This document shows, piece after piece, positions 26,746 through 34,591 of a stretch of DNA of 46,310 nt. The notes under the pieces are model-generated. The model searched no databases. It was given only the letters and a program-made list of their open reading frames with translations, and was not told the DNA's origin. This DNA comes from Clostridiales bacterium (GTDB lineage: Bacteria > Bacillota > Clostridia > Oscillospirales > UBA644): assembly GCA_016281915.1 (NCBI GenBank), contig JAEEJO010000058.1, positions 1 to 46,310 of the forward strand, written 5' to 3'. The translations under genes were made by a program, and so were the position numbers. How positions within the stretch are numbered: the first letter of the stretch is position 1; each line of letters begins with the position of its first letter.

Positions 26746-28128
26746 ATGAAAAAAACCGTTTCAATTGTTATTGTTCTGCTGTTTCTTTTTGCAATATGCT
26801 CCTGTACACAGAGAGAAAAGGAAGAATTTCTTCTTGATTTTGACAATGCAGTCAATGTAGATATCGTTGATCTTGACGGATACGACTGCACGATTGTTCA
26901 GGATTACGATCTTGATCACCCGTTTCAGTATCCCGTCGGAACGCTGATGGGCGATCTGTATCTGAAAAGACTTAAAGATATCTCGGATGAATATAACTGT
27001 AAGATATCAATACAGACAATTCTCGGCAATGAAACCGCGAGAATTGCGTCGAATTTGTATGTAGGCGAAATTGCCTGCTCGCACTCTCCGCACAATCCCG
27101 CAAAAGACGGGTTGTATTACCCTCTCGATGCGCTGAGGGATTATATTGACTATACAAACGCCGAAAAATTCGGAAGCCCGGGAATACTTGAACAGGGCAT
27201 GTTTAACGGTATCCCATACACCGTGTCACCAGTTTCATGGCCGGGCAAGCAGAAGCTTTACGCTTATAACATTTTTGCCGTAAACGAGGATACCGTATCC
27301 AAATACAACCTTACCGACCCGCGCGAATATGTTGAAAAGGGCGAGTGGACATGGGATACGTTTGAAAAGGTCCTTCCAGACTATCATATAGTTGACGGCG
27401 AATATACCTCCACGGCAATGAATCTTACGTGGTCAATTCTTGACTTTGCGATGATGAACGGAGTGAATTTTTTTGCCGTATCGAATGACGGAAAAATGAT
27501 TCCCGCACTTGATTCTCAGAATGTTATCGATGCGTTCGACTGGTGCTCAAAACTGCTGAAAAACAATAAAGATATAATTACTTATCTCGGTCATTACGAT
27601 ATGGTCGACGGATTTATAAACGGAACTATAACTCTTGCACAGACATCGTTTTCGCACATGATAAACGAAATGATCTATGACGTTGATAACTACGGCGTTG
27701 TTCCGTTTCCGTGCGGTCCGAACGGAACTTACGGCGAATGGGTGAATGCATATTCCGGCGCAGACAGCATGGCAATATGGGTAAACGCTCATGAGCCTGA
27801 AGCGGCAGCTATGGTTATTGACAAAATATTCGAGCCTTTTGAAGGGTATGAAACGCTTGAAGATCTTCAGAAGTATGCATCAACTATTTTTTACGATCCT
27901 CGTGACGTTGAACTGTTTACAACGTTCATGAGATATTCACGCTGGAATTATTATACGCTCGGCATTTGGGATTACTTCCAGAACGCCACGAGTGCAGCTA
28001 AAAACGGAAAGAGCGGCGCTGAAATAGTTAATAGTACGGCAGGATCCGCAAACGAGAAGGTAAGACAATACGTAATTCCGAACGCGGAAACTATCGTTGA
28101 ACTTCTCGAAGAAGAAAAAGCAGACTGA
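26746..28128 (+). CDS. Extracellular solute-binding lipoprotein 4, orphan
   Basis: The 460-residue product starts MKKTVSIVIVLLFLFAICSC with lipidation expected at Cys20 and an EKEEF linker. The family blocks are YVEKGEWTWDTFEKVLPDY and EPFEGYETLEDLQKYA...DPRDVELF. AAGGG about 8 bases before ATG 26746 decides the start over the GTG at 26737. It is divergent from the URO-D 3 gene with separate promoters and ends at a strong terminator (28163). No permease gene is present. Binding of a carbohydrate is likely by family, but the ligand is not readable. Confidence 0.82.
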   Translation: MKKTVSIVIVLLFLFAICSCTQREKEEFLLDFDNAVNVDIVDLDGYDCTIVQDYDLDHPFQYPVGTLMGDLYLKRLKDISDEYNCKISIQTILGNETARIASNLYVGEIACSHSPHNPAKDGLYYPLDALRDYIDYTNAEKFGSPGILEQGMFNGIPYTVSPVSWPGKQKLYAYNIFAVNEDTVSKYNLTDPREYVEKGEWTWDTFEKVLPDYHIVDGEYTSTAMNLTWSILDFAMMNGVNFFAVSNDGKMIPALDSQNVIDAFDWCSKLLKNNKDIITYLGHYDMVDGFINGTITLAQTSFSHMINEMIYDVDNYGVVPFPCGPNGTYGEWVNAYSGADSMAIWVNAHEPEAAAMVIDKIFEPFEGYETLEDLQKYASTIFYDPRDVELFTTFMRYSRWNYYTLGIWDYFQNATSAAKNGKSGAEIVNSTAGSANEKVRQYVIPNAETIVELLEEEKAD

Positions 28129-28162
28129 AAACAGTCATCTGCATCGGATAATGCATAAAATA

Positions 28163-28207
28163 AAGTCTGTCCGCGAATAGCGGGCAGACTTTTCCGCGTT
28201 TTTTTAT
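28163..28207 (+). terminator. Terminator of lipoprotein 4
   Basis: A 12-bp stem (28163-28174 with 28180-28191, one wobble pair), 5-base loop, then TTCCGCG and a T7 run. Confidence 0.85.
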
Positions 28208-28389
28208 TCAACGCTTCAAGTTATCCCTTAAAATGCAACTTACGCAGAACAGTGATGACGAATAGGCACTCATATACCCGAAATGCTCCGAAATTCCGGC
28301 GGTTGATGCTTATCTGTAAAGGATTGCGAAATTACGCATCTTCCTGACGCATGATTGCAATCTTTTGATTTTAAAAAACGCATTTTCTC

Positions 28390-28418
28390 TTGACAAACAA
28401 TTAAATAAAAAGTATAAT
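28390..28418 (+). promoter_or_regulatory. Perfect consensus promoter of the feo genes
   Basis: TTGACA (28390-28395), 17-base spacer, TATAAT (28413-28418), 44 bases before the start codon. No clear Fur or other iron box was seen. Confidence 0.85.
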
Positions 28419-28461
28419 AAAGGTTAAACAGAAATTTATATAATAAAGAGAGCGGAACATA

Positions 28462-30804
28462 ATGACATTGAAAGACTTGCCTGTCGGCAATACCGGGACC
28501 GTTACGGTAGTAGGGGGAGAGGGCGCAACACGCCAGCATTTCCTTGATATGGGTATAATTCCCGGAACTGAAATTACGGTCGTAAAGTATGCTCCGATGG
28601 GAGATCCCGTTGAAATAAACCTTCACGGATATGAGCTTACACTGCGTCTTGACGATGCGGCGAAAATAGAAGTTGATGAAACGGTCGCAGGAGACGAAAA
28701 AAAACAGCAGTCTGCAGAGGTAATAATAGAGCATACGGGACTGGGAGAAGGAGGACGTTTTCATCCCAAGGGCAGCGGCGATCCGCTTCCCGAAAACGAG
28801 GTCCTCACCTTTGCGCTTGTAGGCAATCAGAATTCGGGTAAAACAACGCTTTTCAATCAGCTTACCGGTGCAAGACAGCATGTCGGAAACTTTCCCGGCG
28901 TTACGGTAGACAGAAAAGACGGCACAATAATCGGACATCCGAACACGTCTGTAACCGATCTGCCCGGCATATATTCAATGTCGCCGTATTCAAGTGAAGA
29001 ACTTGTATCAAGAAATTTTGTTCTTAACGAAAAGCCGAAAGGCATAATCAATATCGTTGACGCCACAAATATAGAGCGCAATCTGTATCTGACAATGCAG
29101 CTGCTCGAAATGGATATACCCGTTGTAGTTGCTCTGAATATGATGGATGAGGTGACAGGCAACGGAGGCACTGTTGATATCAACACGATAGAGGCGATGC
29201 TCGGCGTTCCCGTAATACCCATTTCCGCAGCAAAAAATCAGGGCGTCGCTGAGCTGATCGAGCATGCGATTCATGTTGCAAAATATCAGGAAAAACCGCT
29301 CAGACAGGATTTTTGCGGCGAGGATGATAACGGGGGAGCAGTTCACCGCTGCATCCATGCCGTAAGACATCTCATAGAGGACCATGCTACAGCCGTCGGT
29401 CTCCCCGTGCGTTTTGCCGCCAGCAAGGCAATAGAAGGCGATAATCTGATAATCAGTCAGCTTAATCTTGACGAAAACGAAAAGGAAACGCTTGACCACA
29501 TTTCGTTGCAGATGGAAAAGGAGCGAGGCCTTGACAGAAGCGCGGCAATAGCGGATATGAGGTTTTCGTTTATAATGAAAGTATGCAGCGCATGCGTAAC
29601 AAAGCCTGTAGAGAGTAAGGAAAGTGTAAGAAGCCGTAAAATCGACCGTTTTCTTACAGGTAAATATTCTGCCCTGCCGATTTTTGTCTGCGTTATGGGC
29701 ATTATCTTCTTTCTTACCTTCAATGTCATAGGCGCGTGGCTTCAGGGCCTTCTTGAAAAAGGCATAGGGGCGCTGACTGAGATAGTAAACGATGCTATGA
29801 CCTCGGGCGGAGTGAACGAGGTGCTCAGAAGCCTTGTGGTAGACGGTATTTTTGAAGGAGTCGGCAGCGTGCTGAGCTTTCTGCCGATAGTTGTTACGAT
29901 GTTTTTCTTCCTTTCGCTTCTTGAAGACAGCGGATATATCGCGCGAGTGGCGTTTGTTATGGATAAGCTTCTCAGAAAGCTCGGACTTTCGGGAAGAAGC
30001 ATCGTCCCGCTGCTCATAGGCTTCGGCTGCACCGTGCCCGCCGTAATGGCATCAAGAACCCTGCCGAGCGAACGCGACAGAAAGATGACTATCCTTCTCA
30101 CCCCGTTTATGAGCTGCACCGCAAAACTGCCGATATATGCATTTTTTGTCGATGCGTTTTTCTCTGAATATAAAGCCCTTGTTATGACAGGATTATATGT
30201 CCTCGGTATTCTTTTCGGTATTCTTGTTGCGTTTTTATATAAAAAAGTGCTGTTCAGGGGCGAAGCGGTGCCTTTTGTTATGGAGCTGCCGAATTACCGT
30301 ATGCCAAGCGTTAAAAATGTCGCTCAGCTTCTGTGGGAAAAAGCAAAGGATTTTTTGCAGAAAGCTTTTTCTATCATACTTGTTGCCACGGTCGTCGTGT
30401 GGTTCCTTCAGACATTTGATTTCCATTTCAATATAGTTGAAAATTCACAAAACAGCATGCTTGCCGTTATTTCGGGATTTCTTGTTCCTGTTTTCACCCC
30501 GCTCGGACTGGGCGACTGGCGTATAGTTACGTCGCTTATAAGCGGTTTTATGGCAAAAGAAAGCGTTGTTTCAACTCTTGAAGTCCTTTTTGGCGCGCAG
30601 GGAGGCATCTCTGCTGTTTTAAGCTCTGCCGCTGCGGCTTCTCTTCTTGTTTTCAGCCTGCTTTATACTCCGTGCGTTGCTGCGGTAACGTCGATAAGAA
30701 GAGAACTCGGTTTTAAGTGGGCGATTTACGTTGTGATCTGGCAGTGTCTGATAGCATGGGCAGCGGCTTTGGCTGTAAGCCTGATCGGTATGCTGTTTGC
30801 GTGA
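28462..30804 (+). CDS. feoB: Ferrous iron transporter FeoB with fused N-terminal FeoA domain
   Basis: The 780-residue protein starts with an SH3-like FeoA domain (1-75: MTLKDLPVGNTGTV, FLDMGIIPGTEI). A charged linker leads to the FeoB G domain with G1 GNQNSGKTT (121-129), FPGVTVD, G3 DLPG (166-169) and G4 NMMD (226-229), then the membrane part with two Gate-like regions (FFLSLLEDSGYIARVAFVMD; GFGCTVPAVMASRTLPSERDRK). It imports Fe(II) across the cytoplasmic membrane. In most bacteria FeoA is a separate protein; fusion saves the partner. The small Cys-rich membrane protein follows by 18 bases, and a terminator closes the unit. Confidence 0.95.
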   Translation: MTLKDLPVGNTGTVTVVGGEGATRQHFLDMGIIPGTEITVVKYAPMGDPVEINLHGYELTLRLDDAAKIEVDETVAGDEKKQQSAEVIIEHTGLGEGGRFHPKGSGDPLPENEVLTFALVGNQNSGKTTLFNQLTGARQHVGNFPGVTVDRKDGTIIGHPNTSVTDLPGIYSMSPYSSEELVSRNFVLNEKPKGIINIVDATNIERNLYLTMQLLEMDIPVVVALNMMDEVTGNGGTVDINTIEAMLGVPVIPISAAKNQGVAELIEHAIHVAKYQEKPLRQDFCGEDDNGGAVHRCIHAVRHLIEDHATAVGLPVRFAASKAIEGDNLIISQLNLDENEKETLDHISLQMEKERGLDRSAAIADMRFSFIMKVCSACVTKPVESKESVRSRKIDRFLTGKYSALPIFVCVMGIIFFLTFNVIGAWLQGLLEKGIGALTEIVNDAMTSGGVNEVLRSLVVDGIFEGVGSVLSFLPIVVTMFFFLSLLEDSGYIARVAFVMDKLLRKLGLSGRSIVPLLIGFGCTVPAVMASRTLPSERDRKMTILLTPFMSCTAKLPIYAFFVDAFFSEYKALVMTGLYVLGILFGILVAFLYKKVLFRGEAVPFVMELPNYRMPSVKNVAQLLWEKAKDFLQKAFSIILVATVVVWFLQTFDFHFNIVENSQNSMLAVISGFLVPVFTPLGLGDWRIVTSLISGFMAKESVVSTLEVLFGAQGGISAVLSSAAAASLLVFSLLYTPCVAAVTSIRRELGFKWAIYVVIWQCLIAWAAALAVSLIGMLFA

Positions 30805-30822
30805 GCGTAAGGAGTAAAAAAA

Positions 30823-30987
30823 ATGAATCCGATAGATTGGGTAATAATCTGCGTTATAGCTGCGCTCCTCGTTTTTGCCGTATGGCAGGTAATCAGAAGA
30901 AAAAAAGGCGAATGTAACGGCTGCTGTTGCGGATGCAGCGGTGAGAACTGCGACAAAAATAAAAACAAAACGCAAAGATCAGCATAA
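30823..30987 (+). CDS. FeoB-associated small Cys-rich membrane protein
   Basis: The 54-residue protein begins MNPIDWVIICVIAALLVFAVW, a single membrane helix, followed by basic RRKKGE and the cluster CNGCCCGCSGENC. This is the typical form of the small Cys-rich proteins found behind feoB in Bacillota, thought to act as an accessory or metal-sensing part. TAAGGAGTAAAAAAA upstream provides the ribosome site. Confidence 0.85.
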   Translation: MNPIDWVIICVIAALLVFAVWQVIRRKKGECNGCCCGCSGENCDKNKNKTQRSA

Positions 30988-31077
30988 GTTGCAGCTGCAT
31001 TTTCATTTATAAAATATTCTGCCGTTTCAGTGAAAAGTCGGTATCCGTTACCGATATTCATACGAACGGTCAAAAAC

Positions 31078-31120
31078 AGGCTCCCCGTCGCTGATGATGG
31101 CGATAGGGGAGCCTTTCTGT
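31078..31120 (+). terminator. Terminator of the feo operon
   Basis: A 9-bp stem AGGCTCCCC/GGGGAGCCT (31078-31086, 31106-31114) with a long loop and a short T-rich flank. Confidence 0.6.
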
Positions 31121-31195
31121 AGCCTGATGGTATCACTCGCTTTTGTTTTCAGTGTTGATTTGCCTGAATACTTCTTTTAGTGCAGTTTTAAGCTT

Positions 31196-32326
31196 TTACT
31201 GTTTCCCGGAAAGATACGCTTCGATCTGAGCAATTTGTTCGTCGTTAAGTCCGCCAAGTTTAAGATAATTTTCAGCGCCCTTCTTTATGTCAAGAGAATC
31301 GAGGGGAGTGCCGTTTTGAGCTCCGCACATAAAATAGAGAAAATCGTTTACGTTGCCCTGTACCGCATTGTAGCGATCGGGCGTTTTTTCTTTTGTAACG
31401 CCGTAATAATTATAGTAAGTTATCATATAATCATCGATTATTTCCTGTGCGTCGGCATCGGCGAGCGCAAGAATAAGCGCGCATAAAAAACCTGTTCTGT
31501 CTTTTCCTTCAACGCAGTGTATAAGGCACGGCGTTTCGTGTTGCGATGCAGTAAGCAGAGCTTCGGAAACGGTTTCTGCAAATGATTCCGAGCGGTAGTT
31601 TGCGTTAAGACCGAGCAGAAGAACGTTCCCTCTGCGATAAAGTGAGTCGTAGTATGCAGAGTTGAAATCCTCACCTTCCGTATATGCGGTATATTTTTTT
31701 TCGTTGTCCGACAGATTTAGAACGAACTTTATTCCCGTCTGTTCCGCAAGCGCATTTGTGCATGCCGCTCTTTTATGCTGATTGTCGCAAGGAGAGGCGG
31801 AACGGTAAAAGCCTCCGCTTTTAAGATTGCCGCCGATAACTTCACGGTAATTTGCAAAAATGATATCGGAGTCAAAATCGCTGCGCTCATCGGAATATTG
31901 CAGCGCATAAAGCTCCTGGACCGCAAGATATTTGCCTTTTTTATTCAATGTGACCGTAACGCGCGACTGCTCGGTCATCTCAAATTCTTCCCACGTTGAA
32001 GCGCCGTAATTTCTGGCTATAACAACGTGTGGGTAACCGGGATATCCGCAGGCAAGCATCGATCCCACAGGACAGTAATACCCCGAATAATACGGGATAT
32101 CCTCATAACTTTTGCCGTTGTCAAAGGTGATATTTATGCTGTCCCCGAAAGCAAATCCCATTGCGTTGAACTCATCGATGGTCGGTTCTATATAGACGTT
32201 GCCGAATTCCTCGTCATATACTACACCAACGTCTCCCGTGCTGATTTCCGCCTTACCCCCGCAACCCGCAAGAAGTGAAATAAACAATAATGCCGTAATA
32301 AAAAGTGAAACTGTTCTTTTTTTCAT
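31196..32326 (-). CDS. Lipoprotein tyrosine/dual-specificity phosphatase
   Basis: The 376-residue product has a signal peptide with lipobox LAGC (Cys22), so it is anchored outside the membrane. The C-terminal half holds the phosphatase P-loop IHCVEGKDRTG with catalytic Cys271 and Arg277, and YRSASP...LNLSDNE as found in Tyr_phosphatase3-type enzymes. The N-terminal half (about 40-140) has a beta-rich FGDSINITFDNGK...YCPVGSMLACGYPGYP region resembling the substrate domain of SAM-hydroxide adenosyltransferases; that likeness is tentative. AGGGAGTATATC sets the start at ATG 32326. Likely substrates are extracellular phospho-proteins, inositol phosphates or polysaccharide phosphate groups. Confidence 0.8.
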   Translation of the reverse strand: MKKRTVSLFITALLFISLLAGCGGKAEISTGDVGVVYDEEFGNVYIEPTIDEFNAMGFAFGDSINITFDNGKSYEDIPYYSGYYCPVGSMLACGYPGYPHVVIARNYGASTWEEFEMTEQSRVTVTLNKKGKYLAVQELYALQYSDERSDFDSDIIFANYREVIGGNLKSGGFYRSASPCDNQHKRAACTNALAEQTGIKFVLNLSDNEKKYTAYTEGEDFNSAYYDSLYRRGNVLLLGLNANYRSESFAETVSEALLTASQHETPCLIHCVEGKDRTGFLCALILALADADAQEIIDDYMITYYNYYGVTKEKTPDRYNAVQGNVNDFLYFMCGAQNGTPLDSLDIKKGAENYLKLGGLNDEQIAQIEAYLSGKQ

Positions 32327-32579
32327 GATATACTCCCTGTTCTGTATTATCTTTTCATTGCCAACTTCAGTCATTCCCTTTTCCTTTGCAGATATAATCA
32401 TTTCTTTCTGACATATTTATCAGTCTAAGTACTCGAAGTCCTCTTTTTATCATTACTTCATCAAAAAAGACATCACTTTTATAAAGTCGATTTGTCGGGA
32501 CGTTATTTACTGCAGCAAGCATGATTTGCCGATGTCATTTTGCTTTTTAAATTGCCTGCTCTATGGCAATCGTATCAAT

Positions 32580-33246
32580 TCACGTCCGGTATGCCTTTTT
32601 TATATCTGAAACTCCTTTTATTATCTCGCCGACGGAGATCGCAAGAACTGTAATCATGATCACTGCGCCCGTGATCGCAGACAACGTCAGCATTCCGGCG
32701 CCGCCGTTCTTCGTATTCACCATGATCAGCGTGTTTTGCAGAGTCAATATTGACACGAGCGCGTCTATGAAACTGATCGTTCGAAGAAGTCGCACGAGTC
32801 TGTTTGACGATTTTTTTTCTCTTTTTAAGATTGATCGAAGCCATCGTGACTTTATACGTTGTGTAAGCCGCCATTGCGATCGCGGGGATAAGCGTCATGT
32901 CGACCGGCTTCTGCATCCTCACCATCAGCGATATCGGAACGATAAGGGATAGGTTCATAATGAGAAGAAGGATATGCGTAAGTATAAAAAGCGTTATTTG
33001 TTTCCGCCTGCCAGTATTTCGGTCGTAACTCCCGATCCTGAGATCGGAAATTATCAGAACGGCGCGCAAAACGGAGATTAAAATATAGTAAACGCAAATG
33101 CTGCCGTGCCAGAGCGAGCCGTGGCGGATCCCGAGGTATCCGTTGTATACGGCGAACGCAATGGATATGAGAAACGAGCCGGAAGACGACAATATCGTTT
33201 TCCGGTCGTAGTCGCCGAAAAAGAAGTCCTTTATCTTGCTGAACAA
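32580..33246 (-). pseudogene. Multi-pass membrane protein broken by a +1 frameshift in an A8 run
   Basis: The first part (33246 down to about 32815) encodes MFSKIKDFFFGDYDRKTI and four hydrophobic segments. At an eight-A run on the minus strand (plus T8 at 32811-32818) the frame breaks; the next frame continues without a gap as RLLRTISFIDALVSILT to a stop at 32580, adding two more hydrophobic segments ending SDIKKAYRT. Removing one A gives a protein of about 222 residues and six segments. The start codon is an unusual TTG at 33246, supported by GAGGTG 8 bases upstream. Its function is not recognised. The break may be a real mutation, a phase-variable tract or a sequencing error. Confidence 0.7.
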
Positions 33247-33430
33247 AAACAGAACACCTCACAAAAACCCGATTGCGGGGATCGATTCTTTTGCTTTTCT
33301 CCCGATCCGTTCACGTTTCCATACACGAATGTTTCAAAGCTGCTTAAAATCCGACCTTTTTGATTCCACAGACGATTTTTATCGATCACCTGTGAAATGA
33401 GATACTTCGGGGAACTGGAACAGCATGCTT

Positions 33431-34348
33431 CTATTCATGTAAAGATCCGATATCTATCCACAAAGCCGGACGTACCGCGTCAGTTTCGTAGTCGACACGA
33501 ATACCGTAGGAAAAGACAGATCCGTCATAATGGACGTCCGCAGCACACTTGGAATTGTGGCCGGGCGACCGCAGCCACCACCAGCCCGCGTTTTTGCCGT
33601 TTGACGTGAAATTCCTGTTTGTATATGCCCCCTGAGCTTTTGCATATTCTGTTGCACTGCACCGTCTTGCACGGTCCGAACTGAAAAATCTGGTTACTTC
33701 GGTTATACTCAGAAGGAACACCTTGTCATTTGTGTCATTCCCGGGTGATATGTCGTATTCCGGATTTTTGTCAGCTGTAACGGTGGTAGACTGAATCATA
33801 TTCTGTTCATCCGCATTGAACGCTTTGACGATAAACGTCTCGTTGAGCCATTTCCTCAAAGAGCATGTTTCCCACGTAACTGCCGTTTGCGTATTGTTAT
33901 ACTCCCGACAATCAAGCGAGTACCGGCTTATAACGAGAAGTTTATTGCCTTCCTTGTCAAGAACCAGCCATTCGATATCTTCTTTGCCGTTGGATTCTTT
34001 GTTGTCCTGCTCGTAAGCGCCAAATACAATATAATCTCCAACGTTCGCGTTCTTCAGCTTTTCCGCAACATACTCCGAACGAATTTCAGCAGCCCTGGAT
34101 GCACTGTCCTTATATCCGTTCAGACTTATCAGGACTTCATAGGCTTTAACATATTTACCTTCGCTGATGCATTTGTTTGCGTTGTTGTAAAGAAAGCTGG
34201 GTATTATTATCTTGGCAGAAACAGTAAAGAATGCAATACATACAATAATGATCAGAGCAGTAACTACAATCTTTTTGCTGCGCTTTTTATCGTCTTTTAT
34301 GCATTCTTCCTCATTGCATTCCGTTTCCGGTTTTGACGTCAATTTCAT
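33431..34348 (-). CDS. Membrane-anchored DUF6273-type protein
   Basis: The 305-residue product begins MKLTSKPETECNEEE, then one membrane helix (IVVTALIIIVCIAFFTVSAKIIIP), a TPR-like helical repeat (AYEVLISLNGYKDSASRAAEI), and a C-terminal DUF6273-like domain: VGDYIVFGAYEQD, WLVLDKEGNKLLVISRYSLDC, SLRKWLNETF, VFLLSITEV and the closing WWWLRSPG...AVRPALWI. The domain is common in Clostridia surface proteins with unknown function. An in-frame start at 34489 coincides with the expected transcription start of the -10 box at 34495-34500, and GGGAG precedes ATG 34348, so the shorter start is preferred. Topology would put the domain outside the cell. Confidence 0.7.
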   Translation of the reverse strand: MKLTSKPETECNEEECIKDDKKRSKKIVVTALIIIVCIAFFTVSAKIIIPSFLYNNANKCISEGKYVKAYEVLISLNGYKDSASRAAEIRSEYVAEKLKNANVGDYIVFGAYEQDNKESNGKEDIEWLVLDKEGNKLLVISRYSLDCREYNNTQTAVTWETCSLRKWLNETFIVKAFNADEQNMIQSTTVTADKNPEYDISPGNDTNDKVFLLSITEVTRFFSSDRARRCSATEYAKAQGAYTNRNFTSNGKNAGWWWLRSPGHNSKCAADVHYDGSVFSYGIRVDYETDAVRPALWIDIGSLHE

Positions 34349-34494
34349 TCTAAAGGTTTCTCCCTGTTGAGAGTCATATTCATTTTGATTCCCGCGGAAT
34401 CGGTCTTTCGGATTTTCATCCAACTTCATAAAGCTGTTCGCCGGGATTGAGTATAAATATCCGTATTGAGACGTTTTGCATCGGATCATTCAGG

Positions 34495-34523
34495 ATTATA
34501 TCGGAAATTCCCATTAATTGCAT
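34495..34523 (-). promoter_or_regulatory. Possible promoter of the DUF6273 gene
   Basis: Minus strand TATAAT (34495-34500) is good, but the -35 position 17 bases away is only ATGCAA. Confidence 0.4.
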
Positions 34524-34559
34524 TGATCTGCAAAGCTGAAAGAAAGCAATGCAGATCAA
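34523..34559. terminator. Hairpin downstream of the GH42 gene
   Basis: A 10-bp stem TTGATCTGCA/TGCAGATCAA (34523-34532, 34550-34559) sits just after the GH42 stop. The minus-strand T tract is weak, so termination efficiency is uncertain. Confidence 0.45.
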
Positions 34560-34591
34560 AGATTTTTCGTAAGTTTCCGCCTTATACCTGC

